In this document: in pieces, positions 36,747-47,885 of the stretch
Position numbering within the stretch: position 1 is the first letter of the stretch
How the letters are laid out: every line of letters starts with the position of its first letter
The notes under the pieces: generated by a model
The model's input: only the letters and a program-made list of their open reading frames with translations
Told to the model about the DNA's origin: nothing
Databases searched by the model: none
Source: Oenanthe sinensis
Lineage: Eukaryota; Streptophyta; Magnoliopsida; Apiales; Apiaceae
Assembly: GCA_028671895.1 (NCBI GenBank)
Contig: JAPMAC010000197.1
Coordinates: 4,097,001-4,161,000, forward strand
Length of the DNA: 64,000 nt
Direction: 5' to 3'
Made by a program: the position numbers and the translations under genes

Positions 36747-39049
36747 GATAAATTTGGAAAGAGTTTCATACCATGCTCTAGGTGCTTGCTTCAATCCATA
36801 TAGTGCCTTGTCTAACCTGTAAACATGATCAGGAAACTTTGGATCAACAAATCCTGGTGGTTGCTCCACATAGACTGCTTCTTCCAATTCTCCATTTAAG
36901 AATGCACTTTTCACATCCATTTGATACACCTTGAATTTGGAATGAGCTGCAAAGGCCAGAATCATTCTGATAGCTTCCAATCTTGCTACTGGTGCAAAAG
37001 TTTCATCATAGTCAATTCCTTCCTCCTGTGAGTATCCTTTTGCAATTAGCCTTGCTTTGTTTCTGATTACAGTTCCATTCTCATCAAGTTTGTTTCTGTA
37101 CACCCATTTTGCACCAACCACTGATCTATCTATAGGTCTTGATACAAGTTTCCACACTTTATTTCTCTCAAATTCATTCAATTCTTCTTGCATTGCAATA
37201 ATCTAATCAGGATCTTGCAAGGTTTCCTCAATTTTCTTGGGTTCATTCTTTGAGAGGAAACAGCTATAAAGACATTCATTTTGAGTGGTTGTTCTTTTTT
37301 GTACACCACTCTCAGGGTCACCAATTATTAAGTCAAGAGTGTGATCCCTTGTCCATTTTCTAGCTGGTGGAAGATTGGTTCTTGAACTTGAAGCTCCCCC
37401 TAAGTCATTTGCATCTTCTGTAATTGAGTGAAATTCAAATGAAGAGGCTCCCCCTAAATTGCTTGACTCTGACAAGGGTTCAGAGTTGCTTGATCTAGAC
37501 CCTGATGAGTTAGACTCTGTTTGTCTATACTCTGTCTGGATAGACTCTGTCTGGGTAGACCCTGACCTGTTAGACTCTGAATTATTTGGAGTTGAATTTT
37601 CTGGCTCCCCCTCAGAGTGTGCAGGTTCCTGTGTTGGTTCAGGATTTATTTGAGGGTCTACATCCTCTTCTTCTTCATTTATCTCAGAACTTTTTAGATT
37701 TTCAAATTCTAGTGTAGTAGTCTCTGACACATCCTGCAATCCTGTACACTTTTTATCATCAAATGCAACATGAATAGATTCTATAACAATTTTGGTTTTG
37801 AGATTAAACACTCTGAATGCTCTTGTGTTCGATGCATATCCAAGAAAAATTGATTCATCTGCCTTGGCTTCAAATTTGCTTAGATTTTTAGGATGTACTT
37901 TCAGTACATAACACTTGCATCCAAATATGTGAAAGTGTTTCACACTTGGCTTATTGTCCTTTATCATTTCATAGGGAGTCTTTCCATGCATGTTTATTAG
38001 AGTGCAGTTTTGAGTGAAACATGTTGTATTGACTGCCTCAGCCCAAAAATATACTGGCAGCTTAGACTCTGCCAACATTGTTCTAGAAGCTTCTATGAGT
38101 GTTCTATTCTTTCTCTCCACAACTCCATTTTGTTGAGGAGTTCCTGGTGCAGAAAATTGTTGAGTAATTCCCTTTGATGCACAGTAGTCCTTCATGATTG
38201 AATTCTTAAATTCAGTACCATTGTCACTCCTTAGAACTCTAACTATTTTCTTTGATTTTCTTTCCAGAAAAGTGATATGATCTATTATGTGTTGTGGAGC
38301 TTCATCCTTTGAATGTAGAAAGAAAATCCATGTGAATCTTGTAAAATCATCTACAATAACAAGAGTATATTTATTTTTGTTAATTGACATAACATTTACT
38401 GGACCAAATAAATCAAGATGCAATAAATAAAAGGGTTCAGAAATGGTGTTGATTGTCTTGCTCTTGAAGGATGATTTCCTTTGTTTTCCAAGTTGACATG
38501 CTTCACAAAGTCCATCTTGCACAAAATCAACCTGTGGTAATCCTCTTACAAGATTATGTTTCACCAACTTGTTGAGTGTTTTGAAGTTGATGTGTGACAG
38601 TTTCTTGTGCCATTTCCAGCTTTCTTCAGTTGAGGCCTTGTTGTATACACATGTGACTTCACTGGTTATGCAATCCTCCAAGATGGCTTCATAAATGTTA
38701 CCATGTCTGTGTCCTTTGAAAACCACAATGTCTGTTTCTTTGTGAGTCACAAGACACTCTTTGTTGTCAAAGCCAGTATGGTAACCTTTATCTCCAAGTT
38801 GACTTATGATTATTAAATTATGCCTTAAGCCATCAACTAGAGCTACTTGTTCAATGATGACATTCCCAAGTACAATCTTGCCATATCCCAGTGTTTGTCC
38901 TTTGTTGCCATCTCCAAAGGATACTTCTGGGCCAGCCATTTCCTCAAAGTCTGTAAGCAGGGATTTCTTTCCAGTCATATGTCCTGAGCATCCACTGTCC
39001 AGGATTAGGGTTACTTTCTTTACCCTGGTTTCCTGCATACATAAAGCAA
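36747..39049 (-). pseudogene. Sire-E pol, ends inside reverse transcriptase
   Basis: Minus strand. Protease LILDSGCSGHMTG (about 39008-38970), pre-integrase WKWHKKLSHINFKTLNKLV, integrase catalytic residues in HLDLFGPVNV, LRSDNGTEF and VVERKNRTLIEAS, then a Ser/Thr/Asn-rich spacer with repeated (T)QTES. The RT start is AMQEELNEFERNKVWKLV, KWVYRNKLDENG and KVYQMDVKSAFLNGELEE. 39038-37203 is one open frame of 611 codons; a TAG near 37201 (in place of the usual Trp after DPD) separates the RT part. The protein stops being pol at RAWYETLSKF, before YVDD, and the LTR follows directly. So the second half of RT, RNase H, linker, ORF3 and the polypurine tract are all missing. Confidence 0.9.
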
Positions 39050-39740
39050 CTAGTTAGATGTTTTGAGGACCCAAACATTTTTGGATCCTTTTCTACTAAT
39101 TTTAGGAGAAACAGGCTTAGTAATTTTCCCTTTTGGTTTACCTGTCTCTTTTGTTGCTTTACACTCTGGTGGTGTCTTAACAGTGTCATACCAACTTTTA
39201 TCAATTGAAGATTTTAGGTCATAAAAATTGTAATACAAATCATGATAGTCCCTACACATATAAATAGAATGAAATATGCTACCACAGTGATAACAAGGTT
39301 TCTGTGGTATGTAGTGACTTTTTAGAGTCTGAGAAGGACTAGACTCTGATTTCATCTCAATTTTTGTTTTATAATCTATAGCTAAATGGTTGTGGTTGCC
39401 ACATCTATAACACTTTTTTCTAGGAGCATTATGATCTTTTTGATAATTATTAGTCTTATTAATGCCTTCCTTACCATTCCTATTTCTCCTAGTTTTGGTG
39501 GACTCTGATAAGTTCTCTAGCCTTTCTTTCAACTTAGACTTAGACAAGTACCCTATGTTAATATTTTTCTTAGAGTTATTTTCTCCTGTTTCATCTGTCT
39601 TCTTGTCAACAACAGGGGGACTATTGACAGATGAGTTTGTGGTTTCAGATTTTTCTTTAGGGATCACAAACTTAACAGGAATAAATGTACTTTTGTCTTT
39701 AGTCTTATTAAATTTGCTAGCTTCTTCATTGTTATCATTC
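39050..39740 (-). pseudogene. Sire-E gag, C-terminal part in a shifted frame
   Basis: The frame 39667-39050 (205 codons) holds two extra zinc-knuckle-like motifs: CYRCGNHNHLAIDY (last Cys lost) and CYHCGSIFHSIYMC (complete C-x2-C-x4-H-x4-C), with LYYNFYDLKSS after it. It ends KNVWVLKTSN and a TAG at 39052-39050. It is out of frame with the main gag by a shift near 39770. The same two knuckles and ending occur in Sire-I gag. Confidence 0.8.
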
Positions 39741-40997
39741 TCAACAATAGGTCTTTTGTCTTGATTGTGATTTAGGAGTAAAGATTGATACTTGAGTTTT
39801 AGGAGATGAGGGTTCTTTGGGAGACTGTGATTTTCTTGAGGAGGATGCCATCAGTGCTAGATTTTCATAATCAATTTCATCCTCTGAGCTTGAGTCTGCC
39901 CAATCCTTTCCTGTTGATAGAAGTGCTTTTCCTTTTCCTTGACTTTTTGACTTTCTGCATTCACTGGCAAAGTGCCCCAATATTCCACAGTTGAAACATT
40001 TGACCTTTGCTTTGTCAAGTTTGATTATTGTACTCTTGCTCTTCTCAACCTTCTCATCTTCCTTCTTGAATGATGGCCTTTTGCTAAATTTGCCAGTTCT
40101 TTTGTTGAATTTCATTCTTTTGAAATTTTTAGCAAACATAGCCATCATTTGACTTAGATCAAACTCTTCATCAGAATCAGAGTCTGCGTCAATAGACTCT
40201 GACTCCACAGCAGCTTTACCCTTCTTTCTTGAATCCTTGATTCTTGCTTCTGTGGGTTGTTCCTGTTGTTCTTTCTCAGACTCCATCAAGAGTGCCACAG
40301 ATTTTGTCTTTACAGACTTCTTATTCTTTCTCTGTTGCATCTCCAAATCATATGTCTTGAGTCTACCATACAATTCTTCTAGAGTTAGTTCATCTAAATC
40401 TCTAGCTTCCCTTATGGCTGTAGTCTTATTGTCCCACTCTTCAGGAAGTGCTCTCAGAAACTTGGTGTTTGTATCTTCGGAATCATAAACCTTACCAAGC
40501 ATAGCCATTTCATTCAAGAGTTTTGTAAACCTATCATACATCTCAGTGATAGATTCTCCAGATTTTGCTTCAAAGTACTCATACTCTTGAATTAGCAAAG
40601 ACCTAGCATTCTTATTGACATCTTTAGTCCCTTGACAGTGCACCTCAAGTTTTGTCCACATCTCCTTAGCAGTCTTGCATGATATGACACAGTTAGTTAG
40701 AACAGAATCCAAACTGTTAAAGAGAATGTTCTTTACTTTTGCCTCCTTAAGGACATTTTCCTTGTCCTCTTTTGTCCATTCAGCCTTTGGTTTCTCAACC
40801 AGGTGTTCTTCAGTTATTTTGCCTTCCTCGTTGATTTGAGGCACAATTTTTAAGGGCACAAAGGGTCCATCATTAATCCTGTCAAGATAGTCATAGTCTG
40901 TTGCTTCCAGATGGTGCAGCATCTTAACCTTCCAGTGGGTGAACTCGTTTCTCTTAAGCATAGGAATCTTAGAATTGCCATCTTTGTTTCCAGACAT
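39741..40997 (-). CDS. Sire-E gag, main part
   Basis: ATG at 40997 (MSGNKDGNSKIPML) just after the primer site; 418 codons open. Copia gag landmarks: FTHWKVKMLHHLEATDYDYL, TWKV-like RNA-binding core, EYEYFEAKSGESITEMYDRF, LEELYGRLKTYDLEMQQR. A perfect zinc knuckle CFNCGILGHFASEC follows (about 40000-39955). This is the structural capsid/nucleocapsid protein of the element. The frame ends in TGA at 39741 after a probable +1 shift near 39770; upstream of it no stop is present. The best-preserved gag in the window, consistent with the low LTR divergence of Sire-E. Confidence 0.88.
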   Translation of the reverse strand: MSGNKDGNSKIPMLKRNEFTHWKVKMLHHLEATDYDYLDRINDGPFVPLKIVPQINEEGKITEEHLVEKPKAEWTKEDKENVLKEAKVKNILFNSLDSVLTNCVISCKTAKEMWTKLEVHCQGTKDVNKNARSLLIQEYEYFEAKSGESITEMYDRFTKLLNEMAMLGKVYDSEDTNTKFLRALPEEWDNKTTAIREARDLDELTLEELYGRLKTYDLEMQQRKNKKSVKTKSVALLMESEKEQQEQPTEARIKDSRKKGKAAVESESIDADSDSDEEFDLSQMMAMFAKNFKRMKFNKRTGKFSKRPSFKKEDEKVEKSKSTIIKLDKAKVKCFNCGILGHFASECRKSKSQGKGKALLSTGKDWADSSSEDEIDYENLALMASSSRKSQSPKEPSSPKTQVSIFTPKSQSRQKTYC

Positions 40998-41021
40998 CTT
41001 TGATCGATTTTTTAACGTTAG

Positions 41022-41033
41022 GCTCTGATACCA
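41022..41033 (-). other. Sire-E primer binding site (initiator tRNA-Met)
   Basis: Minus strand TGGTATCAGAGC, the standard 12 bases complementary to initiator tRNA-Met, two bases inside the 5' LTR edge at 41036. Confidence 0.92.
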
Positions 41034-41035
41034 AT

Positions 41036-41735
41036 TGTTTTCCCAGTTGTACAAGTAGAAGGGGGGGTTGAATACTTGTATGTCTTTTCTACCTGATTTA
41101 AAATCAAATTAAGAACAAACTCAAACACAAAAATATGAATAAGTATTGTTTTGTATTATTGATTTGTGAATACAAAACTCTCCTAGGGTGTACACAAACC
41201 CTAGCAGCTTCTCTGTGTTTATCACAGCAACTCTCTCTATCTCTATGCTCTCACAATATTTCACTCAGACAATTATGCTTCGACTTCCACACCTTTACAA
41301 TTAGGTTACATAGAGTTTATATAGAAAGCTGCCTATCAACTAATAACAGAAAGTAAAATTACAATAGGAATAACATCCCTAATTATTAGTTGACAGTTTC
41401 CTTCTAGAATTCTCTTTCTTTCCCATAGCATATCTGCAATATATTTATCTTGATCTTCGAAGACTTTCCATTCTTGTTATCTTCTTCCAAATTTATCCTC
41501 AACTGTATAGACTCTGAAATCTTCAGACTCTAATGATCTTCAGACTCTGATCACATGTAAACTCTGATAGATCATAGACTCTGATAGTCTATAGACTCTG
41601 ATCACCTTCCAGACTCTGATCTTCATGCAGACTCTGGTTTCACTTTCTACAGAAATTCTTCTAAGTACAAGTAACATGAATGTTGACTATCTAGACTCTG
41701 ATTATACATTTCAGAGACTAGAAAGACTTATTACA
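41036..41735 (-). mobile_element. Sire-E 5' LTR, reversed (700 bp)
   Basis: Partner of 36065-36746, about 2.6 % different by eye. Bounded by the primer site at one end and TTACA (element sense TGTAA) at the other. AGACTCTGAT motifs lie at about 41508-41635. The flanks (TGAAA left of 36065; GATAA right of 41735) do not form a clean 5-bp duplication, yet the Sire-D ORF3 reading resumes on the far side. Confidence 0.92.
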
Positions 41736-42157
41736 GATAAACTAATCTAGACCCTGTTCTAGTATTTTGTACATCATCAAATGAATATATTCCTAACATG
41801 AAAAGATTTGATCCATCAAAGGGTACTCAACCTAGAGAACATTTCAGAGCTGATCTAGGTGATGAACACATGTATGATATATTAAAAGAAGTGCCAGAAG
41901 AAGAAGTAGCAGAACCAAGTTTTGATTCTACAGAAGCAAGAAAACCAATGGACATCACCAATCCACTAAGAGTGATTTACTCAAACAGAAATGAAAGTGA
42001 AAGAGAAATTTAAATGAGTAGAATTAAAAATGAAAATTCTAAAGTGATTGAAAGAATTTTGGAAAAACTCAGGAACTCTACAAATCCTGAAGACAAGATC
42101 GTTCTACGAGAAGTAGAAGAAGCCTACTTGGACAAATGTTACAAGAAGATCAAATGA
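41736..42157 (+). pseudogene. Sire-D ORF3, 3' part
   Basis: Continuation of Sire-D ORF3 after Sire-E. NLDPVLVF corresponds to YQDPVFV of Sire-A, then MKRFDPSKGTQPREHF (41798 on), a stop near 42011, and ENSKVIERILEKLRN ending at a TGA near 42155. No clear function. Confidence 0.7.
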
Positions 42158-42583
42158 TTACAAATCGAGTGAATGTTAATCTAAAGAGAGTTATGGTACA
42201 AGAGTGGACTCAACAACTAAGTTTCAAATTCTGTGAATTGAAATGATTCGGGAGTATGCCACTACTACAACTTATCTTTGATCAACTGCAATATCTGAAG
42301 CCAAGAAATCTTCTAGAATGTGAGTCTCATGACATCATTAGAAGGAGAATAATAAAGGTTCAAGAATGAAGAAACAAATAGAAATATTAGTTTAGGCAAG
42401 AGGAACAAACACATTCTTTTAACTTAGCTGTAATGAAATCTGGAATTGTAATATTTAGTCCAGAATGCAATTAATTTTATTTATAGTCTTTCCACACTTT
42501 ACTTTTTCTTATATTTTTAGTTGAGTTATCCTCTTTTCTTTAGAATTTGCTTGTCGAACTCTAACAATCAAATATGGGGAGAT
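42158..42583 (+). other. Sire-D 3' UTR and polypurine tract
   Basis: Non-coding. It resembles the Sire-A 3' UTR (GAGGAACAAACAC..., AAATCTGGAATTG, TTGAGTTATCCTC) and ends in AAATATGGGGAGAT (about 42570-42583). Confidence 0.7.
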
Positions 42584-42720
42584 TGTAAAGAATAATGTAA
42601 CATACAATGTAATCGAGGATCTGTAAGTCAATTAAAAGTAAAGGACTGGTAAATAATATTATTGCAATCACATGAATGTACAATGAAGATCAGGCAACTA
42701 CATGTATCAAAATATTTGAT
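42584..42720 (+). mobile_element. Sire-D 3' LTR, first 137 bp, cut by Sire-F
   Basis: It starts TGTAAAGAATAATGTAAC after the polypurine tract, then follows the 5' LTR at 24366 closely (GTACAATGAAGATCAGGCAA against CTACAATTAAGATCATGCAA). Homology stops at 42720, where TGTTTTTATT begins the next LTR. The rest of this LTR was not found in the window. Confidence 0.82.
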
Positions 42721-43122
42721 TGTTTTTATTTGAATATGAAAAGTGAAGTTTCGATTTCAAGCATTGTCCTAGGAACAAGGAAAAGTACACTTGTAAGTGG
42801 GATATGTGTTTTAGCATAAATACACATATCTCACAAACACTTTCCCTCATGCAATTGAGCTTAACTTTTCTCAAGCATAGAAACACTAGCAATCTCTTGT
42901 TATTGTATCTATTGAAGCTCGAAATTTCTTCCAGTCAGTTGTAGTATAAACAAAAATTAATAAAATCAATTTTTAAAGTAAAACACCTTTCTTCATTTAA
43001 TTACTTACTGTTGTTTGTATTTGTCACTTGATATTATTACTTCTTGTTTGTTGTTAGCAAGATAAGTGATAAATTATCAAGTTACATTCAACTCCCTTCT
43101 TCAACACTCATACTGTTTAACA
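42721..43122 (+). mobile_element. Sire-F 5' LTR (402 bp)
   Basis: It starts TGTTTTTATTTGAATATG and ends ACTCATACTGTTTAACA, the TG...CA form, followed by a primer site. The left flank TTGAT (42716-42720) would be the target duplication inside the Sire-D 3' LTR. Short LTR without an obvious motif array. TATA-like CATAAATAC near 42813. Confidence 0.72.
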
Positions 43123-43124
43123 AC

Positions 43125-43134
43125 TGGTATCAGA
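43125..43134 (+). other. Sire-F primer binding site (initiator tRNA-Met)
   Basis: TGGTATCAGA, ten bases of the standard primer site; the next bases (TC) differ from the usual GC. Confidence 0.8.
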
Positions 43135-43173
43135 TCGGTAGGTTAGATATACATAACCTGAAAATATCTAAAC

Positions 43174-45774
43174 ATGAGTACATAGAAAGTAAGCAGCATA
43201 AAAATACCCACCTTTGATAAAGAACACTAAAACCTTTGGAAAAGAAAGATGAGGTTGTTCATAAAAACAGTCAGCCCTATTTACCTTGGAATTCTAGAAA
43301 ATGGTCCCTTCATTCCTCAAATATATGTACTTGAAACTACATAGATGGTGAGATAATATCAGCCTACTAGTTTCCCAAAAACGTCACAGAATATACTGAC
43401 ACTGAAAGAGAAAAAGTTTCCCTAGATGATTGCTTACAATTTATCATCATTGAGGCACTTGACAATGTCATGTACAATAACATTGTCAACTGCACCAGTG
43501 CAAAGCAAATATGGGAAATCATTGAGATACTTTATGAAGGAACAGAAGAAGTAAAGGAAAATCAAAGACAAATTCTGGTGTCTCAGTATGAAGCCTTCAT
43601 GGCCAAACCAAGTGAAGAGTTGACTGAGATGTTTGAGAGGTTTAACATGTTGATAAATGACTTGCAGCTGCATGGAAAGTTTTATGACAAAAAGGAGGTA
43701 AACATGAAATTAATGTTGACACTTCCTGACCATCTAGAGCACAAGGTTTTCACTATAAGAGAAGGAATAGATTTATCAAAAGTTTCTCTTGAAACTTTAT
43801 ATGGCATACTTAAATCCTATGAGCTAGAGATACTACAAAAGAGAGACATTCAAGCTGGTCAAAGAGGAAAATTGGCCAAAACACTTCAAATGTTCTAGTA
43901 GCTCAGGATCCACAGATGATGCAGCTCAAGGAATCTCAACATCAACAACAAATCAAGAGTGAAGAAATCACAGATGAAGATGAAAGTGTGTCTCTGGAAC
44001 TCAAGGATGGTGAAGAAGATGAGTTCTACACTTTGGAGGAACTAGACAACATGAAAAATAAAATAATGGACTACATGGCAAGGAAGTTCTCCAACTTGAG
44101 ATTCAAGAAGAACAAAGCTTTCAAACCCAGACGACAAAGCTCCAGGTTCAACAAGCCAAATATCTCAAAACCTGGAGGAAGTGGAAAAGGTGGATACAAA
44201 ACAGGTATGGTGGATAGATCCAAGATAAAATGTTACAACTGCTGTGAAATGGGGCATTTTGCAACAGAATGTAAGAAGCCAAAACAAGTGAGAAGAAATG
44301 ACAATGATTATGAGGAACTCAAATCAAAATATGAAGCCTTACTCAAAAAGAAACAAGGAAGGGCTTTTATGGCTGAAGGAAAATGTTGGGAAGACTTTGA
44401 TGACGATGAAGAAAAAGAATTTGGAAATCTTGCTCTCATGGAAAACTCTGGAGAAGGTTCATCCACTTCATCAAGTCAGGTACCCTTTCTTACTACTATT
44501 GATATGACTACAGCTCAGTATAAGAAAACTGTTGAAAGTTTAAGTTTTGAAATTTTCAATATTCATACAAGCATGTTAACTGCCAATGAGGAAATAGTTA
44601 AATTGTCTAGTGCTAATGAGTTATTGAGGATTAAAAATCATGAACTAGAACTTAAACAGAATGCTTTTGAGTCCTTACAACAAGAAAATGAGATTCTTAA
44701 AAACAAGGTAGTTTCTGCTTCCCAAATTGAGGAATTTCATAGAAAATAGATTTCTGATAATGAACTAAAAATCAAGGCCTACAAAAATTCTTCTTCCCTG
44801 TTAAAATCATACCATGATGATAATACTGAAAATCAAAAGGTAGGTTTATATTTTTACTATGAGAAGAAAAGTGGAAAGAAACATGCTGAAAGGGAAGACA
44901 TCAAACATACTGTCAAACCTTCCATTCTAAAGAAAGTTAAGAATCCCATGTTCAAAAAGGCTGAATTTGAATTTGATGAGGAAGCTTTAGTGATTAAACA
45001 AGAGATATATGACGAGAACAATGAAGCCGTCATTAAGTCCCTTAAGGCAAAAGATACTGACAAAATCCCCAAGACAGTTAGTTTTGACCTTGACAATAAC
45101 TTGTGTTTAAAAGATGTTGTCAACACTGACAAGACAGTATGTTCAGAAGATGCTGTCAAGACTGTGAGATCCAAATTTACTATCGAGACAACTCCATCTA
45201 AACCTACTGTCAACACCAGCATGACAGTAACTTCTAAACATACTGTTATGAAGACCAAGAAGAACAGAAATAGAAAACTAGGAATTAACAAAAAAATAAT
45301 TATGATTATATTCCTAATGCTACTAGAAATTTGTGCAACGGTTGTGGGTCTTCTAGTCATCTAACTCATATTTGCAATAAGAACAAGTCAAATGTCAAGA
45401 ATGTTACCTCTGTTAATGGAAATTTACACAGCATGCCTTTAAAAAACAAACAAGTTACTCACTGTGGTGATTTTGATTGCACTTCATGTAAAATAAACTT
45501 GATGTGTATGTGCTTAGACTTACATTTTACTAATAATCAAGAGTGTCTGCATAAGAGTGATAAAACTGAAAAGGCAAAGACTCTAAGTCCACCTAAAGTT
45601 AGGATAGACAAGCCACCCAAGTGAAAAGATGTCAAACCAGTAATCAAATTTGAATGGGTAGCTACAGGAGTCTTGCTAAAAGCAAGAGAAAGAATTACAA
45701 CTGAATCAACTTTAAATTGTGATTTAGCTAAGCAAAATGGACCCAATGAAAATTGGGTACCAAAAGCAACTTGA
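43174..45774 (+). pseudogene. Sire-F gag, lightly broken
   Basis: ATG at 43174 (MST, then a stop). The core is in frame from 43470: MYNNIVNCTSAKQIWEI, SQYEAFMAKPSEELTEMFERF, LYGILKSYELEILQKR. A second piece, 43916-44749, has DEFYTLEELDNMKNKIMDYM and the zinc knuckle CYNCCEMGHFATEC (about 44232-44275). The C-terminal part has a second knuckle CNGCGSSSHLTHIC (about 45337-45378) and a Cys-rich CGDFDCTSCKINLMCMC stretch, ending WVPKAT and TGA at 45772-45774. Broken by stops near 43896, 44747 and 45622 and a frame change near 45320. Confidence 0.82.
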
Positions 45775-47885
45775 AAAATTTGCTTTGCAGGGTAACAAGA
45801 AAAATAAAAAAATCATGTGGATCATTGATAGTGGATGCTCAGGACACATGACAGGTGATAAAAGCCCTGATATCACAGTTCAAGGAGATGGCTGGCCCTT
45901 GTGTAACTTTTGGTGACAATAACATTGGTTTCACAATGGGATATGACATTCTAGAAGTTGGGAATTTGAGAATAGAGAAAATTGCTCTAGTAAATGGTTT
46001 GAAGAACAATCTATTGAGTGTAACTCAATTTTGTGAAAGACGATTTCTAATGAGCTTTGATCAAGACAGATGCTCCATTGTCAACAAGAAGACATGAGAA
46101 GAAACTCTTCAAGGAGTTAGAAAAGGAAGCCTTTTCATAGCTGACTTGGATTTTGTGAGAAAAGACAAAGTCTACTGTTACTACAGTAAGGCTTCCCCAT
46201 CTGATAGTGGGTTGTGGCACAAGAAACTTTCCCATTTGAACTTCAAAGTAATGAATCATCTAATGAAGAGAGAATTGGTGAAAGGGCTTCCTCAACTTGA
46301 ATTCTCTCAAGAAGGATTGTGTGAGGATTGCTAAAAAGGGAAGCTAAGGAGAGCCTCACACAAAAGTACTCCTAGTGGCTCAATTAATTAAGCATTTCAA
46401 CTGATTCACATGGACTTATTTGGTCCTGTGAATGTGCAATAATTGGCAAGAAAAGATATGCATTAGTAATGGTTGATGATTTTTCAAGATACACTTGGGT
46501 GAGGTTTTTTAGCATCTAAGGATGAAGCTGCACAAGAAATCATTGATTTGGTAAAGGTTCTTGACAAGAATCCCAAATACAAAGTGCAGATTTTAAGAAG
46601 TGATAATGGTACTGAGTTTAAAAACAGTATCATGAATGATTTCTGCAAAGACAATGGAATGACTCAACAATTCTCTGCACCAAGGACACATCAGCAAAAT
46701 GGTGTTATGGAAAGAAAGAACAGAACTCTAATTGAGGTTGCAAGAACTATGTTGAGTGAAGCAAAACTTTCTACCTATTTCTGGGGTGAAGCAATCAATA
46801 CAACATGTTATACTCAAAATGAGACCATAGTCAACAAAGCCTATGGAAAGACACTCAATGAATTGCTTATAGGAAGGAAACCAACTATCAATTATTTTCA
46901 TGTCTTTGGAAGCAAGTGCTACTTCATGAACGATTTAACTAAGATCAAAGGAAAATTTGACACTAAAGCACTTGAAGGAATTTTGTGGGGTATGGCATTG
47001 ATAGGACTGCATACAGAATCTACATCATTGATCACAAGACTATGGAGGAGAGTGTAAATGTCACTTTTGATGAGTCAAAATTTCCTGGAGTTGAAGGAAG
47101 TCAAGAAATAGAACCACTGTTCTTTGAAAATCAAGGCTATCTAGAAGAGATTGATGAAGATTCACCAAGAGTTGATCACACAATTTCTAGTCCATCAAAT
47201 GATCATATCTAGTCTCGAGATAATGAAGGAACTGCTCAAATAACTAATTTGTTTGGGAATGTTCCCATGAATAGTGGTCTTGAAGAAATTGATGTTGTTA
47301 ACAGTGCAAGAGCAAAAGATGTTGTCAATCAACAAGGTGCTGAAGATTCCAGTGATTCTCTAAGAGAAACAAAATGGAACAGAGATCACACAAATGATTT
47401 AATCATTGGTGATCTAGGAACTGGAGTCAAAACAAGAAGAAATTTTGCCAATGAATGCATGTACTCTTGTTTCCTTTCACAAACTGAACCCAAAACTCTA
47501 GAAGAAGCTTTGGCTGATCCAGATTAGATTAATGTCATGCAAGAAGAGCTTAATCAATTTGAAAGAAGCTGTGTTTGGGAATTGGTGCATAGACCAAAGA
47601 ACAAAACCATAATAGGCACCAAATGGGTTTATAGGAACAAGATGGATAATTGTGGTACTGTCACAAGAAACAAAGCAAGGCTGGTGGCAAAAGGTTACTA
47701 TCAACAGGAAGGGATTAATTATGAAGAAACATTTGCTCATGTTTCCAAACTTGAGGCAATAAGAATCTTCTTGGCTTTTGATGCATTCAACAACTTTAAA
47801 GTTTTCCAAATGGATGTGAAAAGTGCTTTCCTTAATGGAGAATTAGAAGAAGAAGTATATGTTGAATAGCCCCCTGGCTTTGAAG
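45775..47885 (+). pseudogene. Sire-F pol: protease, integrase and start of RT
   Basis: Protease IIDSGCSGHMTG (about 45821), then a one-base insertion shifts the frame to ISQFKEMAGPCVTFGD. Integrase: LWHKKLSHLNFKVMNHLMKREL, HMDLFGPVNV (about 46406), LRSDNGTEF and GVMERKNRTLIEVA with the DDE residues present. RT start: VMQEELNQFERSCVWELV, TIIGTKWVYRNKMDN, FQMDVKSAFLNGELEEEVYVE, then a TAG and PPGFEDPE. The protein then switches to a gag of another element at about 47886. The rest of pol and ORF3 are absent. Confidence 0.84.

Noticed and set aside
36065..41735. Clean 5-bp target duplication around Sire-E
   Set aside because: Flanks TGAAA and GATAA share too few bases; claiming a duplication would need an assumed shift or mutations.
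24366..42720. Sire-D as an autonomous element
   Set aside because: Numerous stops and frameshifts in gag, pol and ORF3 and two later insertions.
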